Shown: positions 7,802-16,042 of the stretch, piece after piece
Layout: every line of letters starts with the position of its first letter
Numbering within the stretch: the first letter of the stretch is position 1
DNA from: Maricaulis sp.
GTDB taxonomy: Bacteria > Pseudomonadota > Alphaproteobacteria > Caulobacterales > Maricaulaceae
Length of the DNA stretch: 34,651 nt
Reading direction: 5' to 3'
Assembly: GCA_002694345.1 (NCBI GenBank)
Contig: NZLV01000074.1
Coordinates: forward strand, 1 to 34,651
Made by a program: the position numbers and the translations under genes
Notes under the pieces: model-generated
Database searches by the model: none
Told to the model about the DNA's origin: nothing
Seen by the model: the letters and a program-made list of their open reading frames with translations, nothing else

Positions 7802-8986
7802 TCAGTTCGCGTTGGGGCGACCGTCATCCGTGGTGACGTCGTCCCAGAACTGCTTGACCTTGTTGAAGAAACCCGCGCTGTCGGGATTGCAGCCCTCACC
7901 GGACAAGTCACAGAATTCCTTCAGCAACTCCTTCTGGCGGTCGCACAGATTGCGGGGTGTTTCGACGAAAAGTTCCACCACCATATCCCCGCGCGGACCT
8001 CCGCGCAGACGGGGCATGCCCTTGCCGCGCAGACGCATGCGGCGGCCGGTCTGGGCGCCTTCGGGGATTTTCATCTCGGCCTTGCCGCCCTCAATGGTCG
8101 GCACCTGCATGGAACAGCCCAGGGCGGCTTGCACCATGGAGGCCGGAGCGCGGCAATAGAGATTGGGTCCGTCGCGCTCGAAAATCTCGTGCGGGGTGAC
8201 GGAAATGAAAATGTAAAGATCGCCGCGCGGCCCGCCACGGGCCCCGGCTTCGCCCTCGCCGGCCAGCCGGATGCGAGTACCGTCCTCGACACCGGCGGGC
8301 ACGGTGACGTTCAGGGTGCGGTTCTTGCGCACGCGGCCGACGCCGTCACAGTCCTGGCAGGGGGTTTTGACATACTGGCCACGCCCGCCGCACTGCGGGC
8401 AGGTCTGTTCCATCGTGAAAAAGCCCTGGGAACGGCGAATGCGGCCGGCACCATGACAGGTGCCACAGGTTTCCAGCTCCGTGCCCGGTTCATTGCCCTG
8501 GCCATCGCAGCGTTCGCAGTGCATGGCGGTCGGCACGGTGATGGTCGCATCCTTGCCGTTGAAGGCATCTTCCAGCGAAATCTCCATGTCGAAGCGCAGA
8601 TCTGCGCCCCGGGCGGGACCGGAACGCGCGCGCCCGCCCCCCCCGCGGCGTCCGCCGCCCATGTTGAAGGCTTCGCCGAACACCTGTTCGAAAATGTCGG
8701 CAAACTCGGCGGCACCGGCGCCACCGCCAAACGGGCCTTGCCCGCCGCCCATGCCACCCTGTTCGAAAGCGGCATGGCCCATACGGTCATAAGCGGCGCG
8801 TTTGTCAGGGTCTGACAGGACGGAATAGGCCTCGCCGACTTCCTTGAACTTGGCTTCGGCTTCCTCATCGCCCGGATTGCGGTCCGGGTGGTATTGCATG
8901 GCGAGCTTGCGGTAGGCGCTCTTCAGCGCCTTTTCGTCGACGCCGCGTTCGACACCCAGGACTTCGTAGAAATCACGCTTGCTCAT
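7802..8986 (-). CDS. dnaJ: Chaperone DnaJ (Hsp40)
   Basis: Co-chaperone that delivers unfolded clients to DnaK and stimulates its ATPase, 394 residues. The J domain carries HPD at 33-35. A Gly/Phe/Met-rich linker follows (76-128, unusually Gly/Arg-rich near 110-120). Four zinc-binding CxxCxGxG repeats then follow (Cys pairs 157/160, 174/177, 196/199, 210/213), and a C-terminal client-binding region. I start at ATG 8986 (MSKRDFYEVL); the GTG one codon earlier is not needed. The preceding FkbM stop and this start overlap as TGATG, implying coupled translation. This is a type I DnaJ with no visible defect. Confidence 0.97.
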   Translation of the reverse strand: MSKRDFYEVLGVERGVDEKALKSAYRKLAMQYHPDRNPGDEEAEAKFKEVGEAYSVLSDPDKRAAYDRMGHAAFEQGGMGGGQGPFGGGAGAAEFADIFEQVFGEAFNMGGGRRGGGGRARSGPARGADLRFDMEISLEDAFNGKDATITVPTAMHCERCDGQGNEPGTELETCGTCHGAGRIRRSQGFFTMEQTCPQCGGRGQYVKTPCQDCDGVGRVRKNRTLNVTVPAGVEDGTRIRLAGEGEAGARGGPRGDLYIFISVTPHEIFERDGPNLYCRAPASMVQAALGCSMQVPTIEGGKAEMKIPEGAQTGRRMRLRGKGMPRLRGGPRGDMVVELFVETPRNLCDRQKELLKEFCDLSGEGCNPDSAGFFNKVKQFWDDVTTDDGRPNAN

Positions 8987-9849
8987 CACTTTTCACCGTC
9001 TTGCAGGACCAGGACCGCGTTCTGCCGCATCTGCCGGGCGATCGTGTAGCCCTGGGTCAGACACAGGCCGGCGGCGCTGTCCTCGAGGGCGGCATCATGC
9101 CGCGTCTCGATCAAAATCATGCCCGGCCACAGGTCTCGCGGTGCAGTCGCGAAAAAAGCCTTCAGCACGGGCGTTTCATAACCTTCGATGTCAATCTTCA
9201 TGACATCGACCCGGCTCGTACCGGTCTCGGTCAGCAGCTGGGCCAGAGGACGCAGCGGCACGGTCACCCCGTCGCCATCCTGCTCCACATGAACCTCGCC
9301 GCGATTGCCACCGCTGACAGAGAGGTGGGCCTCGCCCTCCTCTGCGCCAAGGGCCACGGGCGCGACAGTGACGTCTTCTGCCGTCGAGGCCGTCAGGTTG
9401 AATTCCAGACGCCGGCGGTTCTCCGGATCCGGTTCCACCGCGACCACCTTGACCGGTTTGCCGAGCGTGCGGGCATCGGCCAGGACGGACAGGGTGTAGA
9501 GGCCGGCATTGGCCCCGGCGTCGACGAAGACAAAAGGCGTGTCTGCATTGTGGTCGGCGATCCGCTGCCGGATTTCCGACCGCTCCGCATCATCCCAGGT
9601 CCGCGAGCCCGCAAAGACCCGTTTCTCGCAACGATTGTCGCGCAGGTGCAGGCGGGCAAACTGTCCGGGGAAGACCTCGACATCGGCGATCTCGCGTCCA
9701 CCGGACATCAGGGCGCGGCGGACGAGGGATTCAGCAGCCCGACGCAACCCGTCCGCCGGCAGGACCATCGGCAAGCGCCGCATGCGCTCGGACAGGCCGG
9801 ACAAGGCAAAGGCTCCAAACGGAGCGGAGATCGGGTCGGGTCGGTTCAT
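8986..9849 (-). CDS. FkbM-family SAM-dependent methyltransferase
   Basis: Putative S-adenosylmethionine-dependent O-methyltransferase, 287 residues. The SAM-binding motif I is VDAGANAGLYTL (109-120), the acidic residue ending strand 2 is in VVAVEPDPENRRRLEFN (Glu139), and the FkbM signature KIDIEGYE is at 218-225. The first 60 residues are a family-specific extension. FkbM enzymes usually modify sugars, lipids or antibiotics, and no sugar-pathway gene is nearby. Its position is the odd point. It separates dnaK (63 bases upstream, with a 10-bp hairpin between) from dnaJ (TGATG overlap), so it must be expressed with the chaperones. GAGGTG lies six bases before the ATG. Confidence 0.88.
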   Translation of the reverse strand: MNRPDPISAPFGAFALSGLSERMRRLPMVLPADGLRRAAESLVRRALMSGGREIADVEVFPGQFARLHLRDNRCEKRVFAGSRTWDDAERSEIRQRIADHNADTPFVFVDAGANAGLYTLSVLADARTLGKPVKVVAVEPDPENRRRLEFNLTASTAEDVTVAPVALGAEEGEAHLSVSGGNRGEVHVEQDGDGVTVPLRPLAQLLTETGTSRVDVMKIDIEGYETPVLKAFFATAPRDLWPGMILIETRHDAALEDSAAGLCLTQGYTIARQMRQNAVLVLQDGEK

Positions 9850-9873
9850 CAGGACACCTCAGGCCGGAATGGC

Positions 9874-9900
9874 CGGGGCGGTTGAAGACCAACCGCCCCG
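9874..9900 (-). terminator. 10-bp hairpin between dnaK and the FkbM gene
   Basis: CGGGGCGGTT (9874-9883) and AACCGCCCCG (9891-9900) pair perfectly with a seven-base loop, 13 bases after the dnaK stop in the direction of transcription. No U-tract follows. It is therefore more likely to be a partial terminator, an RNase processing site or a 3'-end stabiliser that lets dnaK exceed downstream genes in expression (inference). Confidence 0.55.
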
Positions 9901-9912
9901 AATATCCGGACC

Positions 9913-11823
9913 TTAGCTGTCCTTTTTGTTTTCGTCGTCGACTTCGGAGAATTCCGCGTCGACCACGTCATCATCGCCCTCGGCGTCCGACTTGGCGTCG
10001 GCTTCGGCCGCTTCGGTCTGTTGGGCCGCATACATGGCCTCGCCGAGCTTCATGGCCGCCTGGACCAGGGCCTGGGTCTTCTGCTGGATGGCTTCCAGAT
10101 CCTCGCCATCCTTGACCTCTTTCAGCTCGTTCAGGGCCGCCTCGATGGCTTCCTTGTCGGCAGACGGAACCTTGTCGCCGAATTCCTCGAGCTGCTTTTC
10201 GGTCTGGTGGACCATGGCTTCGGCACCATTGCGGGCTTCGACCAGTTCCTTGCGCTTCTTGTCCGCGTCGGCATTTGCCTCGGCGTCCTTGACCATGTTG
10301 TCGATCTCGTCATCGGACAGGCCACCGGAGGCTTGGATGCGGATCGCCTGTTCCTTGCCGGTCGCCTTGTCCTTGGCGGACACGTTGACGATTCCGTTGG
10401 CGTCGATGTCGAAGGTCACCTCGATCTGCGGCAGACCGCGCGGGGCCGGCGGGATGCCGACCAGGTCGAACTGGCCGAGCAGCTTGTTGTCGGCTGCCAT
10501 TTCGCGCTCACCCTGGGACACCCGAATGGTCACGGCGGTCTGGTTGTCGTCCGCGGTCGAGAAGGTCTGAGACTTCTTGGTCGGGATCGTGGTGTTGCGG
10601 TCGATCAGGCGGGTGAAGACACCACCCAGCGTCTCGATACCCAGCGACAGCGGGGTCACGTCGAGCAGCAGGACGTCCTTCACATCACCTTGCAGAACGC
10701 CGGCCTGGATGGCGGCACCCATGGCAACCACTTCATCCGGGTTCACACCCTTGTGCGGATCCTTGCCGAAGAAGCCTTTCACGGCTTCCTGGACCTTGGG
10801 CATGCGGGTCATGCCGCCGACCAGGACGATATCGTCAATGTCGGAGGCGCTCAGACCGGCATCCTTCAGGGCCTTCTTGCACGGTTCCAGCGTCCGCTTG
10901 ACCAGGTCTTCGACCAGGGCTTCCAGCTTGGCGCGGGACAGTTTGATGTTCAGGTGTTTGGGACCCGAGGCATCGGCCGTGATGAAGGGCAGGTTCACTT
11001 CATAGGAGGTGGCCGAGGAGAGTTCCTTCTTGGCCTTCTCGGCTTCTTCCTTCAGGCGCTGGAGAGCCAGCTTGTCGGCCTTCAGGTCGATGCCGTTTTC
11101 CTTTTTGAATTCGTCTGCGAGGTATTCGACAATGCGCATGTCGAAGTCTTCACCGCCGAGGAAGGTGTCACCATTGGTGGCTTTCACCTCGAACACGCCA
11201 TCGCCGATTTCCAGGATGGAGACGTCGAACGTACCACCGCCGAGGTCGAACACGGCGATCGTCTTGTTCTCGCCCTTGTCCAGGCCATAGGCCAGGGCCG
11301 CTGCGGTCGGTTCGTTGATGATGCGCAGGACTTCCAGGCCGGCGATCTTGCCGGCGTCCTTGGTGGCCTGACGCTGGGCGTCATCGAAATAGGCCGGAAC
11401 CGTGATAACGGCTTTCTCGACCGTTTCACCCAGATAGGATTCCGCGGTTTCCTTCATCTTCTGAAGGGTGAAGGCGGAAATTTCGGACGGGGCGTATTTC
11501 TTGTCGCGACCCTTGACCCAAGCGGCATTGTTGTCCGAAGGGACGATCGAATAGGGCACCATGTCGATGTCCTTCTTGACCGTCGGGTCATCCATGTTGC
11601 GGCCGATCAGGCGCTTGATGGCAAAAAACGTGTAATCGGGGTTGGTGACGGCCTGGCGTTTTGCCGGCTGGCCGATCAGGCGCTCGCCGTCTTCCGTGAA
11701 AGCCACCACGGACGGGGTCGTCCGGACGCCTTCCGAATTCTCGATGACCTTCGGTTGGCCGTTTTCCATAACAGCCACACAGGAATTGGTCGTACCCAGG
11801 TCGATGCCGATGACCTTGCTCAT
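9913..11823 (-). CDS. dnaK: Chaperone DnaK (Hsp70)
   Basis: ATP-dependent chaperone, 636 residues. The ATPase domain starts MSKVIGIDLGTTNSCVAV with signature 1 (IDLGTTNS, 7-14). It also holds signature 2 (VFDLGGGTFDVSIL) and signature 3 (VLVGGMTRMPKVQ). The substrate-binding domain and helical lid follow, ending in an acidic tail DAEFSEVDDENKKDS as in other alphaproteobacterial DnaKs. The frame stays open upstream to 12036 but the added residues are not DnaK-like. The ATG at 11823 with GGAGAGA upstream is the start. It heads the minus-strand operon dnaK-FkbM-dnaJ-membrane protein-dapB. A sigma-32-type promoter candidate lies about 175 bases upstream. No CIRCE element was found. Confidence 0.98.
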   Translation of the reverse strand: MSKVIGIDLGTTNSCVAVMENGQPKVIENSEGVRTTPSVVAFTEDGERLIGQPAKRQAVTNPDYTFFAIKRLIGRNMDDPTVKKDIDMVPYSIVPSDNNAAWVKGRDKKYAPSEISAFTLQKMKETAESYLGETVEKAVITVPAYFDDAQRQATKDAGKIAGLEVLRIINEPTAAALAYGLDKGENKTIAVFDLGGGTFDVSILEIGDGVFEVKATNGDTFLGGEDFDMRIVEYLADEFKKENGIDLKADKLALQRLKEEAEKAKKELSSATSYEVNLPFITADASGPKHLNIKLSRAKLEALVEDLVKRTLEPCKKALKDAGLSASDIDDIVLVGGMTRMPKVQEAVKGFFGKDPHKGVNPDEVVAMGAAIQAGVLQGDVKDVLLLDVTPLSLGIETLGGVFTRLIDRNTTIPTKKSQTFSTADDNQTAVTIRVSQGEREMAADNKLLGQFDLVGIPPAPRGLPQIEVTFDIDANGIVNVSAKDKATGKEQAIRIQASGGLSDDEIDNMVKDAEANADADKKRKELVEARNGAEAMVHQTEKQLEEFGDKVPSADKEAIEAALNELKEVKDGEDLEAIQQKTQALVQAAMKLGEAMYAAQQTEAAEADAKSDAEGDDDVVDAEFSEVDDENKKDS

Positions 11824-12142
11824 TGATCGTCTCTCCGTTTTTTCCAAGCGGGACCGGGGCTGTCGAGGTCGGCCTTTGTAAAAAGCACCGGGCCTGACGC
11901 GTTCCGTCCCCTTCGGGATCGTCATTGATAAACCGGCGATGCCGCCGCCGGCGTGGTTCAAGTGTTTGCAGGGAATAACCCCGCGCTTGGTAGGCGATTT
12001 AGGAAGGGGTGACGGGCAACGCAAGGCCCGGTTCATATATCATGCAGATTCCGCTGCATTGGGCCCGATTTGGACCCGCTTCAGGCCTGTTTGCGCAGGT
12101 TTCGGGTGGAAGCCGGGTCGGTCCTGTCACATCTTCGGGTCC
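11824..12142. other. Divergent intergenic region dnaK / alkB (319 bases)
   Basis: This region contains no gene I can support. The frame running upstream of dnaK and the frame upstream of alkB across it do not look like protein. It contains the candidate heat-shock promoter for dnaK (11997-12025). A second CTTGAA at 11957-11962 on the minus strand lacks a good -10 partner. An AT-rich stretch at 12032-12042 could serve an alkB promoter. The dnaK leader would be about 165 bases long. Confidence 0.6.
11997..12025 (-). promoter_or_regulatory. Candidate sigma-32 (RpoH) promoter of dnaK
   Basis: Read on the minus strand: CTTG (12025-12022), an 18-base spacer, then CCTAAAT (12003-11997). This fits the alphaproteobacterial heat-shock consensus as I recall it (CTTG-N17/18-CYTATNT) with one mismatch. 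It lies upstream of dnaK, a classical RpoH target. Confidence 0.5.
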
Positions 12143-12784
12143 ATGGTGATACCTGTTTCCCCTCCCTCCGGTTTCCGTTTCCTGCCCGGTCATTTCGATC
12201 GCGAGGCCCAGGCGGCGCTGATCGCGGCCGTCATGGACGCCACGCAAAGCGCCCCCTTCTGGCGCCCGACCATGCCGCGCACCGGCCAACCGCTCTCTGT
12301 GATGATGACGAATTTCGGTCCGCTTGGCTGGGTGACCGACAAGGCGAAGGGCTATCGCTATGAGCCTGCCCATCCGCAGACCGGAGCGCCCTGGCCTGCC
12401 ATGCCGCAGGCCCTGCTCGATCTCTGGGCGGCTGTATCGGACTTTCCCGCCCCGCCCGAAGCCTGTCTGGTCAATTGGTACGGTCCGGACAGCAAGATGG
12501 GTCTTCATGTCGACTGGGATGAAGAGGCCACCGACGCTGCCGTGGTCTCGATCTCGCTGGGGGACAAGGCGCGGTTCCGGATCGGTGGACCGGAACGCAA
12601 GGGGCGGACATCCTCCCTGGTCCTGTCATCGGGCGATGTCGTGGTGCTCGGAGGCGAGGCCCGGCGCTGCTATCACGGGGTCGACCGGATCTATCCGGGC
12701 ACGTCGACACTCCTGCCCGAGGCGCACTTTCCCGGCGGTGGCCGTATCAATCTGACCATGCGGCGGGGGACGATCCCCGGCTGA
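12143..12784 (+). CDS. alkB: Alpha-ketoglutarate-dependent dioxygenase AlkB
   Basis: Fe(II)/2-oxoglutarate dioxygenase that removes methyl groups from N1-methyladenine and N3-methylcytosine in DNA or RNA, 213 residues. The iron ligands are His122-x-Asp124 (in GLHVDWDE) and His178 (in CYHGVDR). The 2-oxoglutarate-binding Arg201-x-Asn-x-Thr-x-Arg207 motif (RINLTMR) is intact. The N-terminal lid includes the substrate-contact region around PRTGQPLSVMMTNFG. ATG 12143 gives the standard length. The frame remains open to 11939 but without family similarity, and no strong ribosome site is visible. It is convergent with the small membrane protein gene, 7 bases apart. The Ada-like fusion is 10 kb away, so the two are not an ada-alkB operon here. 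Confidence 0.93.
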   Translation: MVIPVSPPSGFRFLPGHFDREAQAALIAAVMDATQSAPFWRPTMPRTGQPLSVMMTNFGPLGWVTDKAKGYRYEPAHPQTGAPWPAMPQALLDLWAAVSDFPAPPEACLVNWYGPDSKMGLHVDWDEEATDAAVVSISLGDKARFRIGGPERKGRTSSLVLSSGDVVVLGGEARRCYHGVDRIYPGTSTLLPEAHFPGGGRINLTMRRGTIPG

Positions 12785-12791
12785 GACCGTC

Positions 12792-13142
12792 TCAACCGAA
12801 GAACCAGCGCGCCAGCGACCCCAGCACACCCAAGGTGAAGACCGGCACTGTCGCCGGCACCACTTTGACGGCCCAGCTTTCCGGTAAAAAGAAGACGTCA
12901 CGTTCCCAGCCTTCGGTCCGCCCGGTCATGCGACAGGCCAGGGTCTGCAGGATGCAGGTGCCACCATTGAGCAGGATGCCGATCAGCACGCCCATGGGCG
13001 CGATCAAGGCAAGCGCCGCCCAAAGGGCGCCTTCGCCGGTCAGGGCATAGTGATAGAGCGGGATCAGCATGCTGACACAGGCAATCACGATCAGCGTGTG
13101 AACCAGGCGGAGGGTAAACAGGGCGGCAGCCATCTCAGACAT
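12792..13142 (-). CDS. Small unknown membrane protein, 116 aa
   Basis: Three hydrophobic helices at about residues 10-30, 38-58 and 93-113. A loop between helices 2 and 3 holds two cysteines (GGTCILQTLAC, Cys63 and Cys70) and the conserved-looking GWERDVFFLPESW. I chose the ATG at 13142, which overlaps the last 8 bases of the upstream glutamate-synthase-like gene; ATG 13133 also works. The open frame extends to 13280 but those residues are the shadow of the upstream gene. The overlap makes it a co-translated partner of that FMN protein. I do not recognise a characterised family; the Cys pair and helix layout suggest a membrane subunit or chaperone, without proof. Confidence 0.72.
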   Translation of the reverse strand: MSEMAAALFTLRLVHTLIVIACVSMLIPLYHYALTGEGALWAALALIAPMGVLIGILLNGGTCILQTLACRMTGRTEGWERDVFFLPESWAVKVVPATVPVFTLGVLGSLARWFFG

Positions 13143-14649
13143 GGTCCTCGGGATTGTTGGCCGGACGGGGCGGCAAAGGGGGCAGGCTGGCCATGGGCAC
13201 TGAGCGGCCGTCACCCAGCACGATCCGGACATGGTGCGGGCGCAACTCCCGGGGTTCCGGTACGCCGCAGGAATGCGCAATCATTTCCACATGCTGGCGG
13301 ATCGTATTGGCATACTCCGCGACCTTCTCGGCCTTGTCCTTCACCACCAGGCCGCGCTGCAGGCGCTTGTCATGCGTGGTAATCCCGGTCGGACAGGTAT
13401 TGCGATGGCATTTGAGTGCCTGGATACAGCCGAGCGAGAACATGAAGCCGCGGGCGCACTGGATGAAATCCGCCCCGGCGGCGATGGCCCAGGCGGCATG
13501 GCCGGGGATGAGGAGCTTGCCGGATGCCACGATCCGGATCCGGTTCTTCAGGCCGTACTGGTCGCGAAGGGCCACCAGCATGGGCAGGGCTTCGCGCAGG
13601 GGCAGGCCAACATTGTCCATCAAGGCCATCGGAGCCGCCCCGGTGCCGCCATCCCCGCCATCCACGGTGATGAAATCAGGGGCTGCTTCCAGACCGTGCC
13701 GTGTCACCGCTTCGAACAAATCGTCCAGAAAAGCCGGATCGCTGATCACGGTCTTGAAACCCGCAGGCTTTCCCGTGACGTCCCGGATGTGGGCCAGCAT
13801 ATCGAGCAGGCCGTCGACATCATCGAATTCAGGGTGCCGGTTGGGCGAGATGGACGCCTGGCCGGGCTCGATGCCCCGAATGGCGGCGATCTCGGCTGTC
13901 ACCTTCGCGCCGGGCAGGATCCCGCCCTTTCCCGGTTTGGCGCCCTGGGCCAATTTCAGTTCGAACATGCGGACCTGGTCATGACGGGCAATCGCGCGCA
14001 GCTTGTCATCGCTCAGCCCGCCGGTCTCATCGCGGACGCCGTATTTGGCCGTTCCGATCTGGAAAACGATGTCGCAACCGCCTTCCAGATGCATGGGTGA
14101 AAGCCCGCCCTCGCCCGTATTCATCCAGATCCCGGCCTTGGCTGCACCTCGCGAGAGGGCGCGCACGGCCGGCTTGGACAGGGCACCATAGCTCATGCCG
14201 GAAATATTGAAGAAGGAGGGTGCGTCAAAGGGCTGGCGGGCTCCGGCCCCGATCCGCAGGGGCTGGGTTTCAGCGGAATGGTCATCCAGTGGCGGAAAGG
14301 GATGATTGAGGAAGATCGCGGTGCCCGGCTTGTCGAGCGGCTTGGTCGAGCCGAAGGGAATGGTGCCGCCCTGTCCGCTGGCCGCCCGGTACACCCATTG
14401 GCGCTCGGCGCGATTGAAGGGAAGTTCTTCCCGGTCCAGCGCGAAGAAATACTGGCGGAAAAACTCGCCCAGATGGGTGAACAGGTTCCGGAATCGTCCG
14501 ACCAGCGGGTAATTCCGTCGGACCGTGTCCCGGGTCTGACTGATATCGATGATGTAGAGGACCAGGGCGAACAGGACGAGGGCGCCCAGGATCAGAATGA
14601 ATCCCTGGGTCAGGACATTCATGGCTTGCATCGCCCAGTTCGGCAGCAT
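13135..14649 (-). CDS. FMN-binding glutamate synthase-family protein (stand-alone, membrane-anchored)
   Basis: A 504-residue protein with one N-terminal membrane helix (13-35) and a glutamate-synthase FMN barrel domain (about 140-460). Visible motifs are FNISGMSYGALSKPA, NTGEGGLSP, QGAKPGKGGILPG, FITVDGGDGGTGAAP and the [3Fe-4S] cysteine cluster Cys408-x5-Cys414-x4-Cys419 in GCIQALKCHRNTCPTG. It has no amidotransferase (glutaminase) domain, and no small GltD subunit gene is nearby. It is therefore not a complete GOGAT and its substrate is uncertain. AAGGAA precedes the ATG at 14649. The stop overlaps the following 116-residue membrane protein. Confidence 0.87.
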   Translation of the reverse strand: MLPNWAMQAMNVLTQGFILILGALVLFALVLYIIDISQTRDTVRRNYPLVGRFRNLFTHLGEFFRQYFFALDREELPFNRAERQWVYRAASGQGGTIPFGSTKPLDKPGTAIFLNHPFPPLDDHSAETQPLRIGAGARQPFDAPSFFNISGMSYGALSKPAVRALSRGAAKAGIWMNTGEGGLSPMHLEGGCDIVFQIGTAKYGVRDETGGLSDDKLRAIARHDQVRMFELKLAQGAKPGKGGILPGAKVTAEIAAIRGIEPGQASISPNRHPEFDDVDGLLDMLAHIRDVTGKPAGFKTVISDPAFLDDLFEAVTRHGLEAAPDFITVDGGDGGTGAAPMALMDNVGLPLREALPMLVALRDQYGLKNRIRIVASGKLLIPGHAAWAIAAGADFIQCARGFMFSLGCIQALKCHRNTCPTGITTHDKRLQRGLVVKDKAEKVAEYANTIRQHVEMIAHSCGVPEPRELRPHHVRIVLGDGRSVPMASLPPLPPRPANNPEDHV

Positions 14650-14736
14650 GATGATTGTTCCTTCGCGTCAGACCGGATCGCATACTGTGCCCACCCGCGC
14701 GATCTGGCGAGAGGCTTTTGCCTACCACTTTGATCT

Positions 14737-16035
14737 TCAGTCCGAATTCGCCGCTTCCAGCTCAGCCGCGATCTGTTCCGCCCTGTCGATGCGCAGGTCT
14801 GCTGTCTGGTCGTCGGCGCCCATGTCCAGCTGACCGGCCTTCCAGTCCATCGCCATGGCGACCCGGGAATGCCCGGATGGGTGGTCGAAGAAAACAAACT
14901 CTTCCCACGCCGAAGGCTCGATCTTGCGATAGGAGGACAGACGCAGGGCGACCGTGGCAAAACCGTCCGGTTCGCGGGCCGAGTTCAGGCCGAAAATGTC
15001 GGCCTCGGCCTCATTGGTGTAGACGATCCGGTTGTAGACCGGCGTCGTGACCAGGAAGAAGACGGTCAGACAGGCGCTCAACAAGGGAAGACCGGCGATA
15101 TCGCCGATATCCTTCACACCCCAACTCTTTCCGAATGCCATGTTGGCCCATTTGAACAGCCCGTCGGCAAAAGCCAGGCCCAGCGCCAGCAGCACGCCGA
15201 AATAGACGAACATCTCCCAGATATGATTGAGCACGTAATGGCCCATTTCATGGCCCATCACGGCCAGAACCTCATCCGGGTCCGTCTGGTCGACCAGCGT
15301 GTCGGAAAGGGCAATCCGTGTCGTGCCGAACAGGCCGGAGACATTGGCCGTGATGCGGTTGGACTGACGGGAGACGTCGAAGACATAGACATCGTCGGCC
15401 GGAATGCCATTGGCATGGGCGATGGCCAGGATGTCATCGCGCAGCTCGCCCTCTTCCATCGGCGTGTAGTCGTTGAACAGGGGTTCGATATAAACCGGGG
15501 CAATCAACAGGGCGAAGGCCATGAAAACAATGGCGATACCGGCGCCCCACAGCCACCAGGCTGCCTTGGCCAGGCGGATCATCACGTAGAAAACGGTCAG
15601 GAACAGCGCGCCCATGATCGTGCTGACGAGCAGCTGCATGGCCCATTCAACAACCCAGCCGGTCAGGCTCATCGTGGAGAGATTGAAGGCGTGTTCGCGG
15701 AAGAAGCCTTCATAGACCGTCAGCGGGAAGCTCAGAAGTGCAGAAGCGAGGGACCAGGCAATCACGAACAGCGGAATGGCCAGCCAGCGCCAGGGCATCC
15801 AGGCCTCGACCTTGTCGCGGACCTTGCGGGCGAATCCGCTTTGCAGCAGGACCCAGGCAACCGCGAGGCTGACAAGGGCATTGACCAGGATCAGCCAGTA
15901 ACCGCCCTCGAAATAGCTGTCTGACCGGTCCCGGGCCGCGCCATCGAGTGTCGCGAGATAGGCGGATGTGGCGGCGTCGGCGTCAAATCCAGGTGCCTCT
16001 GACAGGGCCAGTCCGGCCAGTTCTGACAAGATCAT
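14737..16035 (-). CDS. M48-family membrane metalloprotease (Ste24/CAAX protease 1-like)
   Basis: Zinc endopeptidase of the Ste24 type, 432 residues, multipass: helices at about 46-65, 85-104, 128-152, 160-182, 275-291 and 315-333. The zinc site is HEMGH (262-266), and the third ligand is probably Glu342 in NEAEADIFG. Other family blocks are IAPVYIEPLFNDYTP and the C-terminal FFDHPSGHSRVAMAM. Eukaryotic relatives cleave prenylated CAAX proteins; bacterial ones act in membrane-protein quality control. It follows hrcA-grpE on the same strand, 87 bases after grpE, so a stress role is plausible. Its ribosome site GGGGGAG lies inside the arm of a 9-bp hairpin (16043-16070). Confidence 0.9.
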   Translation of the reverse strand: MILSELAGLALSEAPGFDADAATSAYLATLDGAARDRSDSYFEGGYWLILVNALVSLAVAWVLLQSGFARKVRDKVEAWMPWRWLAIPLFVIAWSLASALLSFPLTVYEGFFREHAFNLSTMSLTGWVVEWAMQLLVSTIMGALFLTVFYVMIRLAKAAWWLWGAGIAIVFMAFALLIAPVYIEPLFNDYTPMEEGELRDDILAIAHANGIPADDVYVFDVSRQSNRITANVSGLFGTTRIALSDTLVDQTDPDEVLAVMGHEMGHYVLNHIWEMFVYFGVLLALGLAFADGLFKWANMAFGKSWGVKDIGDIAGLPLLSACLTVFFLVTTPVYNRIVYTNEAEADIFGLNSAREPDGFATVALRLSSYRKIEPSAWEEFVFFDHPSGHSRVAMAMDWKAGQLDMGADDQTADLRIDRAEQIAAELEAANSD

Positions 16036-16042
16036 GATTGCT

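Noticed and set aside
10021..11826. 601-codon plus-strand frame
   Set aside because: It is exactly antisense to dnaK. The Leu/Gly/Asp/His-rich translation is the usual mirror of dnaK codon usage, a known annotation artefact.
11957..11962. CTTGAA upstream of dnaK as its heat-shock -35
   Set aside because: No acceptable -10 lies 13-18 bases downstream. The CTTG at 12022-12025 has a better partner.
9913..12036. dnaK frame extended 71 codons upstream
   Set aside because: The added residues are Pro/Arg/Gly-rich and not DnaK-like. The canonical MSKVIGIDLGTTNS start at 11823 has a good ribosome site.
13231..14100. 289-codon plus-strand frame
   Set aside because: It is antisense to the glutamate-synthase-like gene, with no recognisable domain.
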